NCBI GenBank assembly: GCA_946185305.1
Contig: CAMHJE010000041.1
Location: 1-18,088, forward strand
DNA length: 18,088 bases
Origin: UBA3792 sp946185305
GTDB lineage: Bacteria; Bacillota; Clostridia; Christensenellales; CAG-138
Direction of reading: 5' to 3'
Below are positions 1-7,264 of this stretch, in pieces. The number at the start of each line of letters is the position of its first letter. Position 1 is the stretch's first letter. The translations under genes were made by a program, and so were the position numbers. Under the pieces are notes generated by a model, which did no database searches, was not told the DNA's origin, and saw only the letters and a program-made list of their open reading frames with translations.

Positions 1-1250
1 AGGATAACCACCTTTTGGTGGTCGAAAAGCCCGCGAACATGCCGGTGCAGGCCGACGCGTCGGGCGACGAAGATCTGCTTTCCGCGTGCAAGGCATACAT
101 CAAAGAAGCCTATCACAAGCCCGGCGACGTATATCTGGGGCTTGTGCATCGGCTTGACCGTCCGGTGGGCGGCGTGATGGTGTTCGCCAGGACGAGCAAG
201 GCCGCCGCGCGCCTGACTGCGCAGTTCAAGGGACGACAGGCGCATAAGCGGTACGCCGCCGTCGTGGAGGGCGATCCGCTGCCCGAAGCGACATTGTCCG
301 ACTGGCTTTTGAAGGACGAGCGCACCAACACGACCTCGGTTGTGCCGGAGGGGACGCCGGGCGCCAAGAGCGCCGGCCTTGCGTATCGGACGCTTGCCAA
401 AAAGGACGGCAGGGCGATCCTGGATATCGAGCTGTTCACCGGCAGGCCGCACCAGATCCGCGTACAGCTGTCCTCGCGTCATCTGCCGATTGCGGGCGAT
501 ATGCGCTACAACCCCGCTGCAAAGCCGGGGACGCAGATCCGGCTGTGGGCGTATGCGCTCACGCTGACGCACCCGACGCAAAACGAACCGCTGACGTTCT
601 ATTCGATGCCGCCGTGGACGGAGTTTTCCGCGCAGGTGCGTCTGCTGCCCGCGTTTTCGGTGTGCTCGGGCGTGTATCTCGATGAGGAAATGCTCGTCGT
701 GGACAAGGCAGGCGGCGTCGAGGTCGAGGAAGGGCTGATCGGCGAGCTTTCGGCGCTGTTCGATCCGCTGTATGCGGTGCACCGGCTCGACGCGAATACC
801 GAGGGGCTTGTCGTCTTTGCCCGCACCGAGGCGATGCAGGGCAGATTGGAGGACGCATTTTATACGCACGACACCGAAAAGGTTTACCATGCCGTGCTTG
901 TCGGCACGCCGCCGGAGGGGCGGCACGTCCACTATGCGCAAAAGGACGCGGACGGGGCATATATGCGCCTATGCAAAAAGGACGCGCCGGGGGCTTTGCG
1001 GATGGAGCTTTCGATCCGCGTGCTTGCCCAAAAAGGCGAACTGTCGCTTTGCGAAATTACGCTGTTCACGGGGCGGACGCATCAGATCCGCGTGCAGTGC
1101 GCGGCGCTCGGCGCGCCGGTGCTGGGCGACGACAAATACGGCGACCGCGAAGCGAACAAGCGGTATCACGCGCGGCGGCAGCGGCTTTTGGCAAAGCGGC
1201 TGACGGTGCTCGGCCACACGTTTACGAGCGAAAAGGAACTGACCCTGTAA
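1..1250 (+). CDS. Tandem two-domain RluA-type pseudouridine synthase (5' truncated by window)
   Basis: The protein probably isomerises uridines in rRNA or tRNA to pseudouridine; the target cannot be read from sequence. The open frame enters from the window edge: the first codons read DNHLLVVEKPANMPVQ, the usual start of an RluA catalytic domain, so the true start lies upstream and the TTG at 15 is not it. Numbering from that TTG, domain 1 (about 1-205) has the catalytic HRLDR motif at 45-49 (Asp48) and a GRPHQIRVQ motif. Domain 2 (about 215-411) repeats the architecture with LVVDKAGG, HRLDANTEGL (His256, Asp259) and GRTHQIRVQ...GDDKYGD. Both catalytic Asp residues are present, so neither half looks dead. 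A single RluA enzyme is normally about 220-330 residues; this is a head-to-tail fusion or duplication. Genes in order: 42 nt separate it from the downstream mutase with no terminator seen. Confidence 0.9.
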   Translation, partial: DNHLLVVEKPANMPVQADASGDEDLLSACKAYIKEAYHKPGDVYLGLVHRLDRPVGGVMVFARTSKAAARLTAQFKGRQAHKRYAAVVEGDPLPEATLSDWLLKDERTNTTSVVPEGTPGAKSAGLAYRTLAKKDGRAILDIELFTGRPHQIRVQLSSRHLPIAGDMRYNPAAKPGTQIRLWAYALTLTHPTQNEPLTFYSMPPWTEFSAQVRLLPAFSVCSGVYLDEEMLVVDKAGGVEVEEGLIGELSALFDPLYAVHRLDANTEGLVVFARTEAMQGRLEDAFYTHDTEKVYHAVLVGTPPEGRHVHYAQKDADGAYMRLCKKDAPGALRMELSIRVLAQKGELSLCEITLFTGRTHQIRVQCAALGAPVLGDDKYGDREANKRYHARRQRLLAKRLTVLGHTFTSEKELTL

Positions 1251-1292
1251 GGGAAAAAATAGCATTACAAAAATTGATTCAAGGAGGAAACC

Positions 1293-2993
1293 ATGAACGC
1301 ACAGGAACGCTATCAGCTTTGGCTGAACAGTCCGGACATTGACGAAGCCACCAAGGAAGAGTTGCGCGGCATTGCAAACGACCCGCAGGAGATTGAGGAA
1401 CGGTTCTATATGGAGCTGGAGTTCGGCACCGCAGGTCTTCGCGGCATCTTGGGCGCGGGCGACAACCGCATGAACATCTACAACGTGCGCCGCGCGACCG
1501 AGGGCCTTGCCCGTTATCTCGAAAAAAACGCGGGCGAGCATCCCGCCGTTGCCATCGCCTACGATTCCCGCCATTATTCCGACGTTTTCGCTAAGGAGAC
1601 CGCGTGCGTTTTAGCCGCTCACGGCATTCAGGTGTATCTGTATGAATCGCTTCGCGCCGTGCCGCAGCTTTCCTTCACGGTGCGCGAGCTCGGCCTGTCC
1701 GCCGGCGTCGTGATCACCGCGAGCCACAACCCGCCCAAGTACAACGGCTATAAGGTCTACGGCGCGTCCGCAGGCCAGTCCGGCCCGGAGGAAGCCGCCG
1801 CGATCACGAAGGAGATCCGTGGGGTCGAGGGCTTCAAGACCGCGTACATGGATTTCCAGGAAGCCATCGACACCGAAAAGATCATCCTGATCGGCAAGCA
1901 GATCGATGAAATCTACTATGCCAAGACGATGTCGCTGCTCACGCAGCCGGAGCTTGTCAAGGAGCACGGCAAGGATCTGAAGCTCGTTTACACGCCGCTG
2001 CACGGCGCGGGCAACATCCCGGTTCGCACGATCCTCAAACGCATCGGCATCCCGAACGTCGCGGTCGTGCCGGAGCAGGAAAAGCCCGACGGCAGCTTCC
2101 CGACCGTCACGGCGCCGAACCCGGAGGACCCGAACGCCTTCACGCTGGCGTTCAAGCTCGCGGAAAAGACCGGCGCGTCCGTCATCCTCGCCACCGACCC
2201 GGACAGCGACCGTCTCGGCGTTGCGGTCAAGAAGAACGACGGCAACTGGCAGGTGCTGACCGGCAACCAGATCGGCAGCGTTCTGCTCCATTCACTTTTG
2301 ACTTCCTATAAGGAAATGGGTAAGCTCCCCAAAAACGGCCTTGTCGTCCGTTCGGTTGTGTCCACACAGCTGGCCGACGCGATCTGCAAGCGCTTCGGCG
2401 TCGATATCAAGGAAGTTCTGACCGGCTTCCGCTTTATCGCAGAGCAGATCGCCGAAGCCGAAAAGACCGGCGAGCATACGTTCCTGTTCGGCTTTGAGGA
2501 GAGCTACGGCTTCCTCGCGGGCGGATTCGCGCGCGACAAGGACGCGATCTGCGCGGCAATGCTCGTCGCGCAGGCGTGCGTCGTGTATCAGCAGCGCGGC
2601 ATGACGCTGGCCGATGCGCTCGAAGAGGTCTATGAGATCTACGGCTTCTACCGTGAGCGCGTAAAGTCCTATACGCTCGAGGGCAAGGCCGGCATCGAAA
2701 AGATCCAGAACGCGATGAAGCTGCTGCGCAAGGAGCCGCTGACCGTGATCGCAGGCCGCAAGGTCGTCAAGGTGGACGATTTCACAAAGCCGGAGGAGAC
2801 GGGTCTGCCGTCGTCCAACGTGCTCCGCTATACCCTGGAGGACGAAACGTGGGTCACGGTGCGTCCGAGCGGCACCGAGCCGAAGCTGAAGCTGTACCTC
2901 GGCGCACATGCGGAGAACGAGCAAAAGTGCGACGCGATCCTGGCCGACGTGATCGCGGACGTGGACAAGACGCTGTCCGCGTGGCTTGCGTAA
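1293..2993 (+). CDS. Alpha-D-phosphohexomutase family enzyme (PgcA/PGM2-like phosphoglucomutase or phosphopentomutase)
   Basis: A 566-residue phosphosugar mutase that moves phosphate between C1 and C6 of hexoses (or C1 and C5 of pentoses) through a phosphoserine intermediate. All four family signatures are visible: catalytic loop TASHNPP with Ser144, Mg-binding DPDSDR at 302-307, sugar-specificity loop GFEESYGF around 400-407, and phosphate-binding RPSGTEPK from Arg524. Length and order match the Bacillus PgcA and human PGM2 subgroup (about 560-600 residues) rather than GlmM or ManB (about 450). The start is fixed by AAGGAGG about 6 nt upstream of the ATG. The stop is 9 nt before deoD, so the two are probably co-transcribed. 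PgcA-type enzymes are alpha-phosphoglucomutases, but human PGM2 is mainly a phosphopentomutase; the deoD neighbour makes a pentose substrate worth considering. The family is certain; the preferred substrate is not. Confidence 0.93.
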   Translation: MNAQERYQLWLNSPDIDEATKEELRGIANDPQEIEERFYMELEFGTAGLRGILGAGDNRMNIYNVRRATEGLARYLEKNAGEHPAVAIAYDSRHYSDVFAKETACVLAAHGIQVYLYESLRAVPQLSFTVRELGLSAGVVITASHNPPKYNGYKVYGASAGQSGPEEAAAITKEIRGVEGFKTAYMDFQEAIDTEKIILIGKQIDEIYYAKTMSLLTQPELVKEHGKDLKLVYTPLHGAGNIPVRTILKRIGIPNVAVVPEQEKPDGSFPTVTAPNPEDPNAFTLAFKLAEKTGASVILATDPDSDRLGVAVKKNDGNWQVLTGNQIGSVLLHSLLTSYKEMGKLPKNGLVVRSVVSTQLADAICKRFGVDIKEVLTGFRFIAEQIAEAEKTGEHTFLFGFEESYGFLAGGFARDKDAICAAMLVAQACVVYQQRGMTLADALEEVYEIYGFYRERVKSYTLEGKAGIEKIQNAMKLLRKEPLTVIAGRKVVKVDDFTKPEETGLPSSNVLRYTLEDETWVTVRPSGTEPKLKLYLGAHAENEQKCDAILADVIADVDKTLSAWLA

Positions 2994-3002
2994 GGTGATC
3001 GT

Positions 3003-3707
3003 ATGCCGACTCCGCATAACACCGCCAAAGCCGGCGATTTTGCCAAGACGGTTCTGATGCCCGGCGATCCGCTCCGTGCAAAGTTCATTGCCGAGCATTA
3101 CCTCAAGGATCCCGTGCTTGTCAACAACGTCCGCGGCAACTACGGCTACACCGGCACCTACGAGGGCAAGCGCGTGTCCGTCATGGCGACGGGCATGGGT
3201 ATGGCGAGCCTGTCGATCTATACCTACGAGCTGTTTAACTTCTACGGCGTCGAGAGCATCATCCGCGTCGGCTCCGCCGGGTCGATCGCGCCGAACCTGA
3301 AGCTCTACGATATCGTGCTGGCCGAGGGCGCGTGCCACGATGCAAACCTCGACCGGCAGTACGATTCACCCGGCACCTTCGCCCCGATTGCGGACTTCGG
3401 CCTTCTGTGCCGCGGCGCCAAGGCGCTTGAAGCCGTCGGCGCGAATTTCTACGTCGGAAACGTGCTGTCGAGCGACGTGTTCTACGACGCGCGCGAGGCG
3501 TGGAAAAAGTGGCGCACGTTTGGCGTGCTGTGCGCCGAAATGGAGAGCGCGGCGCTGTATCTGCAGGCCGCCCGCGCCGGGAAAAAGGCGCTGTCGTTCC
3601 TGACGATCTCCGACATCATCGAGACCGGCGAGGAGACGACCCCCGCCGAGCGTCAGACCGCGTTCGACCAGATGATCCGCGCGGCGCTGATGACGGCGGA
3701 AGCATAA
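3003..3707 (+). CDS. deoD: Purine nucleoside phosphorylase, DeoD type
   Basis: Cytoplasmic hexameric enzyme that cleaves purine (deoxy)ribonucleosides with phosphate into free base and (deoxy)ribose-1-phosphate, in purine salvage. The 234-residue length is normal for DeoD (about 233-239). Visible signatures are GDPLRAK at 21-27 (phosphate site), RVGSAGS from Arg88, the nucleoside-binding AEMES motif with Glu179-Met180-Glu181, and the catalytic Asp204 in TISDIIETGE. The numbering matches the E. coli enzyme almost exactly. The ATG follows a modest AGGTGAT ribosome site, 9 nt after the mutase stop, which suggests one transcript and coupled translation. The product pentose-1-phosphate needs a mutase, and the only one nearby is the upstream phosphohexomutase-family gene; no deoB-type enzyme is in the window. 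A hairpin follows the stop. Confidence 0.97.
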   Translation: MPTPHNTAKAGDFAKTVLMPGDPLRAKFIAEHYLKDPVLVNNVRGNYGYTGTYEGKRVSVMATGMGMASLSIYTYELFNFYGVESIIRVGSAGSIAPNLKLYDIVLAEGACHDANLDRQYDSPGTFAPIADFGLLCRGAKALEAVGANFYVGNVLSSDVFYDAREAWKKWRTFGVLCAEMESAALYLQAARAGKKALSFLTISDIIETGEETTPAERQTAFDQMIRAALMTAEA

Positions 3708-3712
3708 ACATT

Positions 3713-3744
3713 CGCCCGGAAGGGAATCCCATCCCTTTCGGGCG
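3713..3744 (+). terminator. Hairpin behind deoD, probable transcription terminator
   Basis: The arms 3713-3725 and 3732-3744 (CGCCCGGAAGGGA and TCCCTTTCGGGCG) pair over 13 bp with one G-U and a 6-nt loop. It begins 6 nt after the deoD stop. The sequence after it (TGTTCAC) is poor in T, so it may be a weak terminator or an mRNA 3'-end stabiliser instead. Confidence 0.55.
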
Positions 3745-3768
3745 TGTTCACAATGGAAAGGAAACAAA

Positions 3769-4032
3769 ATGCCTGAACTAAGCAGATTTGGCGGTATGGT
3801 GATTTATATGCTGTTTTATGATGTAAAACAGCATAACAAGCCGCATATTCATGTATACTACGGCGAGTAGGAAGCGGTTATCGGCATTGACGGGGAATTG
3901 CTGGCCGGTTCTTTGCCGCATAAGCAATTCAGAATCGTGACGGGCTGGTTGGCGTTTCATGAAGAAGAAGCCTATCGCGCGTGGAACCTCGCTGTGAAGG
4001 GCGAGCATTTTGAGAAAATTCCGCCGATGTAA
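3769..4032 (+). pseudogene. DUF4160 protein gene interrupted by an in-frame amber codon
   Basis: Reading from the ATG at 3769 (AAAGGA about 8 nt upstream) gives MPELSRFGGMVIYMLFYDV...KPHIHVYYGE, then TAG at 3868-3870 as codon 34. The same frame continues as EAVIGIDGELLAGSLPHKQF...WLAFHEEEAYRAWNLAV to a TAA at 4030. Both halves are clearly one DUF4160 domain; intact members have the PPHxHVxYGEYEA region, so the TAG stands where a tyrosine (TAT/TAC) is usual. There is no frameshift or deletion, and total length (87 codons) is normal. DUF4160 is a small domain of unknown function that commonly sits next to DUF2442, as here. uvrB in the same window uses TAG as its ordinary stop, so general TAG reassignment is unlikely. 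The gene is probably inactive by a single substitution, unless this is a sequencing error or read-through. The segment is visibly more AT-rich than its neighbours, which hints at transfer. Confidence 0.85.
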
Positions 4033-4042
4033 GGAGGCGTTT

Positions 4043-4336
4043 ATGTACATCCAAAACGGAATCTGCTATGCGGGGGAACCGCAGGCGAACATGAAGGTGA
4101 CGGCTGTCAAGCCCCTGCGCGGCGGGATGCTGCTTGTGACGTTTTCGACCGGCGAGCAGCGGTTGTTTGATACGACCAAGCTGACCGGATCGGCGTTTCT
4201 GCCGCTGCGTGACGAACAGGTTTTCAACCATCCTGTCCTGTTCCACGGCGTCATTACATGGAACAACGGCGAAATCGACATTGCACCGGAAACGGTGTAT
4301 GCCGAAAGCTATGCGTATGAAAGCCTGGCGGTATAA
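4043..4336 (+). CDS. DUF2442 domain protein
   Basis: A 97-residue small protein of unknown function. The ATG at 4043 is preferred over an upstream in-frame ATG (4010) because AAGGAGG lies 5 nt before it, overlapping the stop of the DUF4160 gene. The core (about residues 17-90) fits DUF2442: VTAVKPLRGGMLLVTFSTGEQRLFD, then a PLRDEQVFNHP segment and the typical W.NGEIDIAPETVYAES ending. A roughly 15-residue N-terminal extension precedes the domain. DUF4160-DUF2442 pairs are frequent on bacterial chromosomes and have been suspected of being toxin-antitoxin-like modules, but I know of no confirmed activity. Here the DUF2442 half stays intact while its partner carries a stop codon. Next comes uvrB after 27 nt; a relation to uvrB is not implied. 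Confidence 0.85.
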   Translation: MYIQNGICYAGEPQANMKVTAVKPLRGGMLLVTFSTGEQRLFDTTKLTGSAFLPLRDEQVFNHPVLFHGVITWNNGEIDIAPETVYAESYAYESLAV

Positions 4337-4363
4337 TCCTTTTTCAATCAAGAAAGAAACAGT

Positions 4364-6397
4364 ATGAACAATACCTTCAAGGTCGTTTCCCCGTACGCAC
4401 CGCAGGGCGATCAGCCGCAGGCGATTGAGACGCTCGCCGAGGGCGTGGAAAACGGGGAACGGATGCAGGTGCTGCTCGGCGTGACCGGCAGCGGCAAAAC
4501 CTATACGATGGCCAAGGTGATCGAGCGCGTGCAGAAGCCGACGCTCGTTTTGGCGCATAACAAGACGCTCGCGGCGCAGCTCTGCTCCGAGTTCAAGGAG
4601 CTGTTTCCGGATTCGGCCGTCGAGTTTTTCGTGTCGTATTACGACTACTATCAGCCCGAAGCGTACCTGCCCGCGTCCGACACCTATATCGAAAAGACCA
4701 TCGAGGTCAACGACGAGATCGACAAGCTGCGCCATTCCGCCACCTGCGCGTTGAACGAGCGGCGGGACGTGATCATCGTCGCGTCGGTATCGTGCATCTA
4801 CGGCCTCGGCGACCCGGAGGAATACCTGAAGCTGTCCGTGTCCCTGCGCGAAGGGATGGAGGTGGATCGGCGCGACGTGATGATGCGGCTGATCGAGATT
4901 CAGTATCAGCGCAACGACATCGACTTTCAGCGCGGCACGTTCCGTTCGCACGGCGACGTGCTGGACATCTACCCCGCGAGCCAGTCGAACAAGGCGATCC
5001 GCGTGGAGTTTTTCGGCGACGAGATCGAGCGTATTTTGGAGATCGACACGACGACAAGCGAAATTTTAGGGCGGCGCTCGCATGTGGCGATCTTCCCCGC
5101 CACCCACTACGCGACCGGGCGGGAGAAGATGAACGCGGCCTTGGAGGAGATCGAGCGCGACATGGAAGCGCAGGAAAAGATGTTCCTCGATACGAACCGC
5201 CCCTTGGAGGCCGAACGCATCCGGCAGCGCGTGACGCACGATATCGAGATGATGCGCGAGATCGGCTTTTGCAGCGGCATCGAAAACTATTCACGCTACT
5301 TCGACGGCCGCAAGCCCGGCGAGCCGCCGTACACGCTGATCGACTATTTCCCCGACGATTTCTTGATGTTCATTGACGAAAGCCACGTCACGCTGCCGCA
5401 GATCGGCGCGATGTATAAGGGCGACCGCGCCCGCAAGGACGCGCTTGTGACTTACGGCTTCCGCCTGCCCGCCGCACGCGATAACCGTCCGCTGACGTTT
5501 GACGAGTTCTACGCCCGCGTGCCGCAGCTGATCTGTGTCTCCGCGACGCCCGCGAAGTTCGAGCTGTCCGAGGCCGGGCAGATCGCCGAGCAGATCATCC
5601 GCCCGACCGGGCTTGTCGATCCGGAGGTGGAGATCCGCCCGATCAAGGGGCAGATCGACGACCTTTTGGGTGAGATCCGTAAGCAGACCGAAAAGGGCTT
5701 CCGCACGCTGATCACGACGCTGACCAAGCGCATGGCGGAGGATCTGACCGAATATCTGGAGGGCATGAACATCCGCGTGCGCTATATGCACAGCGATATC
5801 GACACGCTCGACCGCATGGAGATCGTGCGCGATCTGCGGCTCGGCGCGTTCGACGCGCTCGTAGGCATTAACCTTTTGCGCGAGGGCCTCGATTTGCCGG
5901 AGGTCGGGTTGGTGGCGATCTTGGACGCGGACAAGGAGGGCTTTTTGCGCTCGGAAACGAGCCTGATTCAGACCATCGGCCGCGCCGCGCGAAACGCCGA
6001 GGGCAAGGTCATTCTGTATGCGGACAATGTGACCGGCTCGATGGAGCGCGCATTGAACGAAACGAAGCGCCGCCGTGAAAAGCAGCAGGCGTACAACGCC
6101 GCGCACGGCATCGTTCCGCGGACAATCGAAAAGAAGGTTTACGACACGCTGATCATCACGAAGCATGAGGATGAGAAGCTCGATCAGATGGACGAGCGGC
6201 AGAAGCAGAAGGAGATCGCTTTGCTCACCGAACAGATGCTCGAAGCCTCGCGCGAGCTCGAATTTGAAACCGCTGCCAAGCTGCGCGACCGGATCAAAAA
6301 GCTCAAGGGCGAAGCGGTCAAGCCGCAGCGCGGCAAGGAGCTGCGGCCCGGGCAGATCGGCGCGCACCGGCGCGCAAGGGAGAAAACGCATAAGTAG
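4364..6397 (+). CDS. uvrB: UvrB, excinuclease ABC subunit B
   Basis: Damage-verifying, ATP-dependent subunit of nucleotide excision repair; it is loaded by UvrA and recruits UvrC for incision. At 677 residues it has normal length. Visible in order: Walker A GVTGSGKT at 39-46 (Lys45), the DNA-inserting beta-hairpin YYDYYQPEAY from residue 92, the DESH helicase motif II at 338-341, LREGLDLPEVGLVAILDADKEGFLRS (motif V region), QTIGRAARN at 536-544 (motif VI), and a C-terminal UVR domain (about 612-647) that binds UvrC. Nothing is missing. A modest AAGAAAG ribosome site precedes the ATG. uvrA is not adjacent: the next gene, 1 nt after the TAG stop, is a membrane protein. No LexA-type box is obvious in the short upstream gap, so any SOS control would have to act further upstream. 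Confidence 0.98.
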   Translation: MNNTFKVVSPYAPQGDQPQAIETLAEGVENGERMQVLLGVTGSGKTYTMAKVIERVQKPTLVLAHNKTLAAQLCSEFKELFPDSAVEFFVSYYDYYQPEAYLPASDTYIEKTIEVNDEIDKLRHSATCALNERRDVIIVASVSCIYGLGDPEEYLKLSVSLREGMEVDRRDVMMRLIEIQYQRNDIDFQRGTFRSHGDVLDIYPASQSNKAIRVEFFGDEIERILEIDTTTSEILGRRSHVAIFPATHYATGREKMNAALEEIERDMEAQEKMFLDTNRPLEAERIRQRVTHDIEMMREIGFCSGIENYSRYFDGRKPGEPPYTLIDYFPDDFLMFIDESHVTLPQIGAMYKGDRARKDALVTYGFRLPAARDNRPLTFDEFYARVPQLICVSATPAKFELSEAGQIAEQIIRPTGLVDPEVEIRPIKGQIDDLLGEIRKQTEKGFRTLITTLTKRMAEDLTEYLEGMNIRVRYMHSDIDTLDRMEIVRDLRLGAFDALVGINLLREGLDLPEVGLVAILDADKEGFLRSETSLIQTIGRAARNAEGKVILYADNVTGSMERALNETKRRREKQQAYNAAHGIVPRTIEKKVYDTLIITKHEDEKLDQMDERQKQKEIALLTEQMLEASRELEFETAAKLRDRIKKLKGEAVKPQRGKELRPGQIGAHRRAREKTHK

Positions 6398-6398
6398 T

Positions 6399-7040
6399 AT
6401 GGAAAAGAAAGAATCCGAAATCGTATTTGCACCGTATGAATCGGAGGAGGACGTCATGCATGACGGGCTTTCCTTCGAGGGCGAATTTCAAAAAGAGGAG
6501 CGCATCGGCTGGTCGAAAACGCAGGTGATCGTGATGATCGCGATTGCGCTTGTCGGGATTCTCGTCATCGGTGGGCTGATCGTGTTCTTGCCGCGCTCAC
6601 AGGGGCATCCGGTTATCAACGAGGCCATGTCCTCGAACGAAGCCGCGTTTGTACATCCCGCGTACGGCTCGGTCGATTGGGTCGAGCTGTATAACCCGAC
6701 CGACCGCGACATCGACATGAGCGGCTACGGCTTCACCGACGAGATCAAAAAGCAGTATAAATACACGTTCCCGGAGGGGACGATCTTGCCCGCGGGCGGG
6801 TATCTGGTGCTGTACTGCACCGGCGGCACCGCGGCGACGGACACGGACCCCTACTGCACGGGCTTTGCGCTTTCGCAGGAGGGCGAACAGCTGTACCTGC
6901 TCGGCAAAAACTATTTGGAGCTCGATGAGCTGACCCTCCCCATGCTCGACACCGATACGGCCTATGCCCGCACGGACGACGGCCGCTTTGCGGTAACGGA
7001 TACGGTCACGCCGGGGGAAGCGAACCGGTTCGGCGATTGA
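6399..7040 (+). CDS. Single-span membrane protein with lamin-tail-like (LTD) outer domain
   Basis: 213 residues if translation starts at the ATG 1 nt after the uvrB stop. Residues 1-40 are acidic and presumably cytoplasmic; 42-64 (VIVMIAIALVGILVIGGLIVFL) form one membrane span; 71 to about 190 look like a lamin-tail domain: VINEAMSSNE, then DWVELYNPTDRDIDMSGYGFTD, YTFPEGTILPAGGYLVLYCTGG. LTD domains are immunoglobulin-fold modules that in bacteria occur on secreted or surface proteins, often with nucleases or CotH-like proteins. Here no catalytic domain accompanies it, and the function is unknown. The spacing suggests coupling to uvrB, but there is no functional reason to tie them together. 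A second start at 6456 (Met20) has a much better ribosome site and would give 194 residues, keeping the span and LTD domain. A terminator follows. Confidence 0.8.
   Translation: MEKKESEIVFAPYESEEDVMHDGLSFEGEFQKEERIGWSKTQVIVMIAIALVGILVIGGLIVFLPRSQGHPVINEAMSSNEAAFVHPAYGSVDWVELYNPTDRDIDMSGYGFTDEIKKQYKYTFPEGTILPAGGYLVLYCTGGTAATDTDPYCTGFALSQEGEQLYLLGKNYLELDELTLPMLDTDTAYARTDDGRFAVTDTVTPGEANRFGD
6443..6450 (+). promoter_or_regulatory. Strong internal Shine-Dalgarno favouring an alternative start
   Basis: GGAGGAGG lies 5 nt before the in-frame ATG at 6456 in the LTD protein gene. The first ATG (6399) has only AAGGGAG about 16 nt upstream, too far for efficient use. The short form may therefore be the main product, or both may be made. 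The GAG GAG codons also encode the acidic N-terminus, so the match could be accidental. Confidence 0.4.
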
Positions 7041-7096
7041 CGCGGCAAAACCGGCTTCATAAGGACGGCGGCATCCGCCCTCTTCGGACCGTTTGG

Positions 7097-7124
7097 AAAG
7101 ATTCTCTTTTGGGGAATCTTTTTT
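7097..7124 (+). terminator. Rho-independent terminator after the uvrB-LTD unit
   Basis: AAAGATTCTC (7097-7106) pairs with GGGAATCTTT (7112-7121) over 10 bp including one G-U, with a 5-nt loop and a continuing T run to 7124. It is the first strong stop signal after the gene pair and isolates the XRE gene downstream. Confidence 0.8.
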
Positions 7125-7170
7125 CGTTACGGCGTCCGAACAGCCGCGCATAGCGCGATAGAGTTCCTTT

Positions 7171-7228
7171 GCAACCGCCGGTTGCGGAATTTCCAAGCGC
7201 GGATGGTGGAAGGCAACTGCGCTTTTTT
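7171..7228 (+). promoter_or_regulatory. Leader with two hairpins, the second terminator-like, before the XRE gene
   Basis: GCAACC-GCC-GGTTGC (7171-7185) is a perfect 6-bp triloop hairpin. AAGCGC (7195-7200) can pair with GCGCTT (7219-7224), followed by T up to 7228, which resembles a weak terminator 37 nt before the XRE start. GTTGC at 7181-7185 could instead pair with GCAAC at 7213-7217, so alternative folds exist. This could be an attenuator, a second stop for upstream transcription, or chance in GC-rich DNA. Confidence 0.3.
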
Positions 7229-7264
7229 GTATGCTGTCCGCAGAAAACGAAGGAGGACAACAAC

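Noticed and set aside
1251..1292. Promoter or terminator between the pseudouridine synthase and mutase genes
   Set aside because: I see only an AT-rich 42-nt gap and a ribosome site; no convincing -35/-10 pair or hairpin.
2292..3338. A long open frame on - opposite the mutase and deoD
   Set aside because: It crosses two genuine genes antisense, and its composition is that of a complement frame.
3868..3870. TAG recoded as an amino acid genome-wide
   Set aside because: uvrB ends in TAG exactly after its normal C-terminus, and the next gene starts 1 nt later, so TAG works as a stop here.
4010..4042. Upstream start for the DUF2442 gene
   Set aside because: That ATG lies inside the DUF4160 frame without a ribosome site, whereas 4043 has AAGGAGG at 5 nt.
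5291..6457. A long open frame on - opposite uvrB
   Set aside because: It is a shadow of uvrB caused by high GC at third positions; no family motif and no ribosome site.
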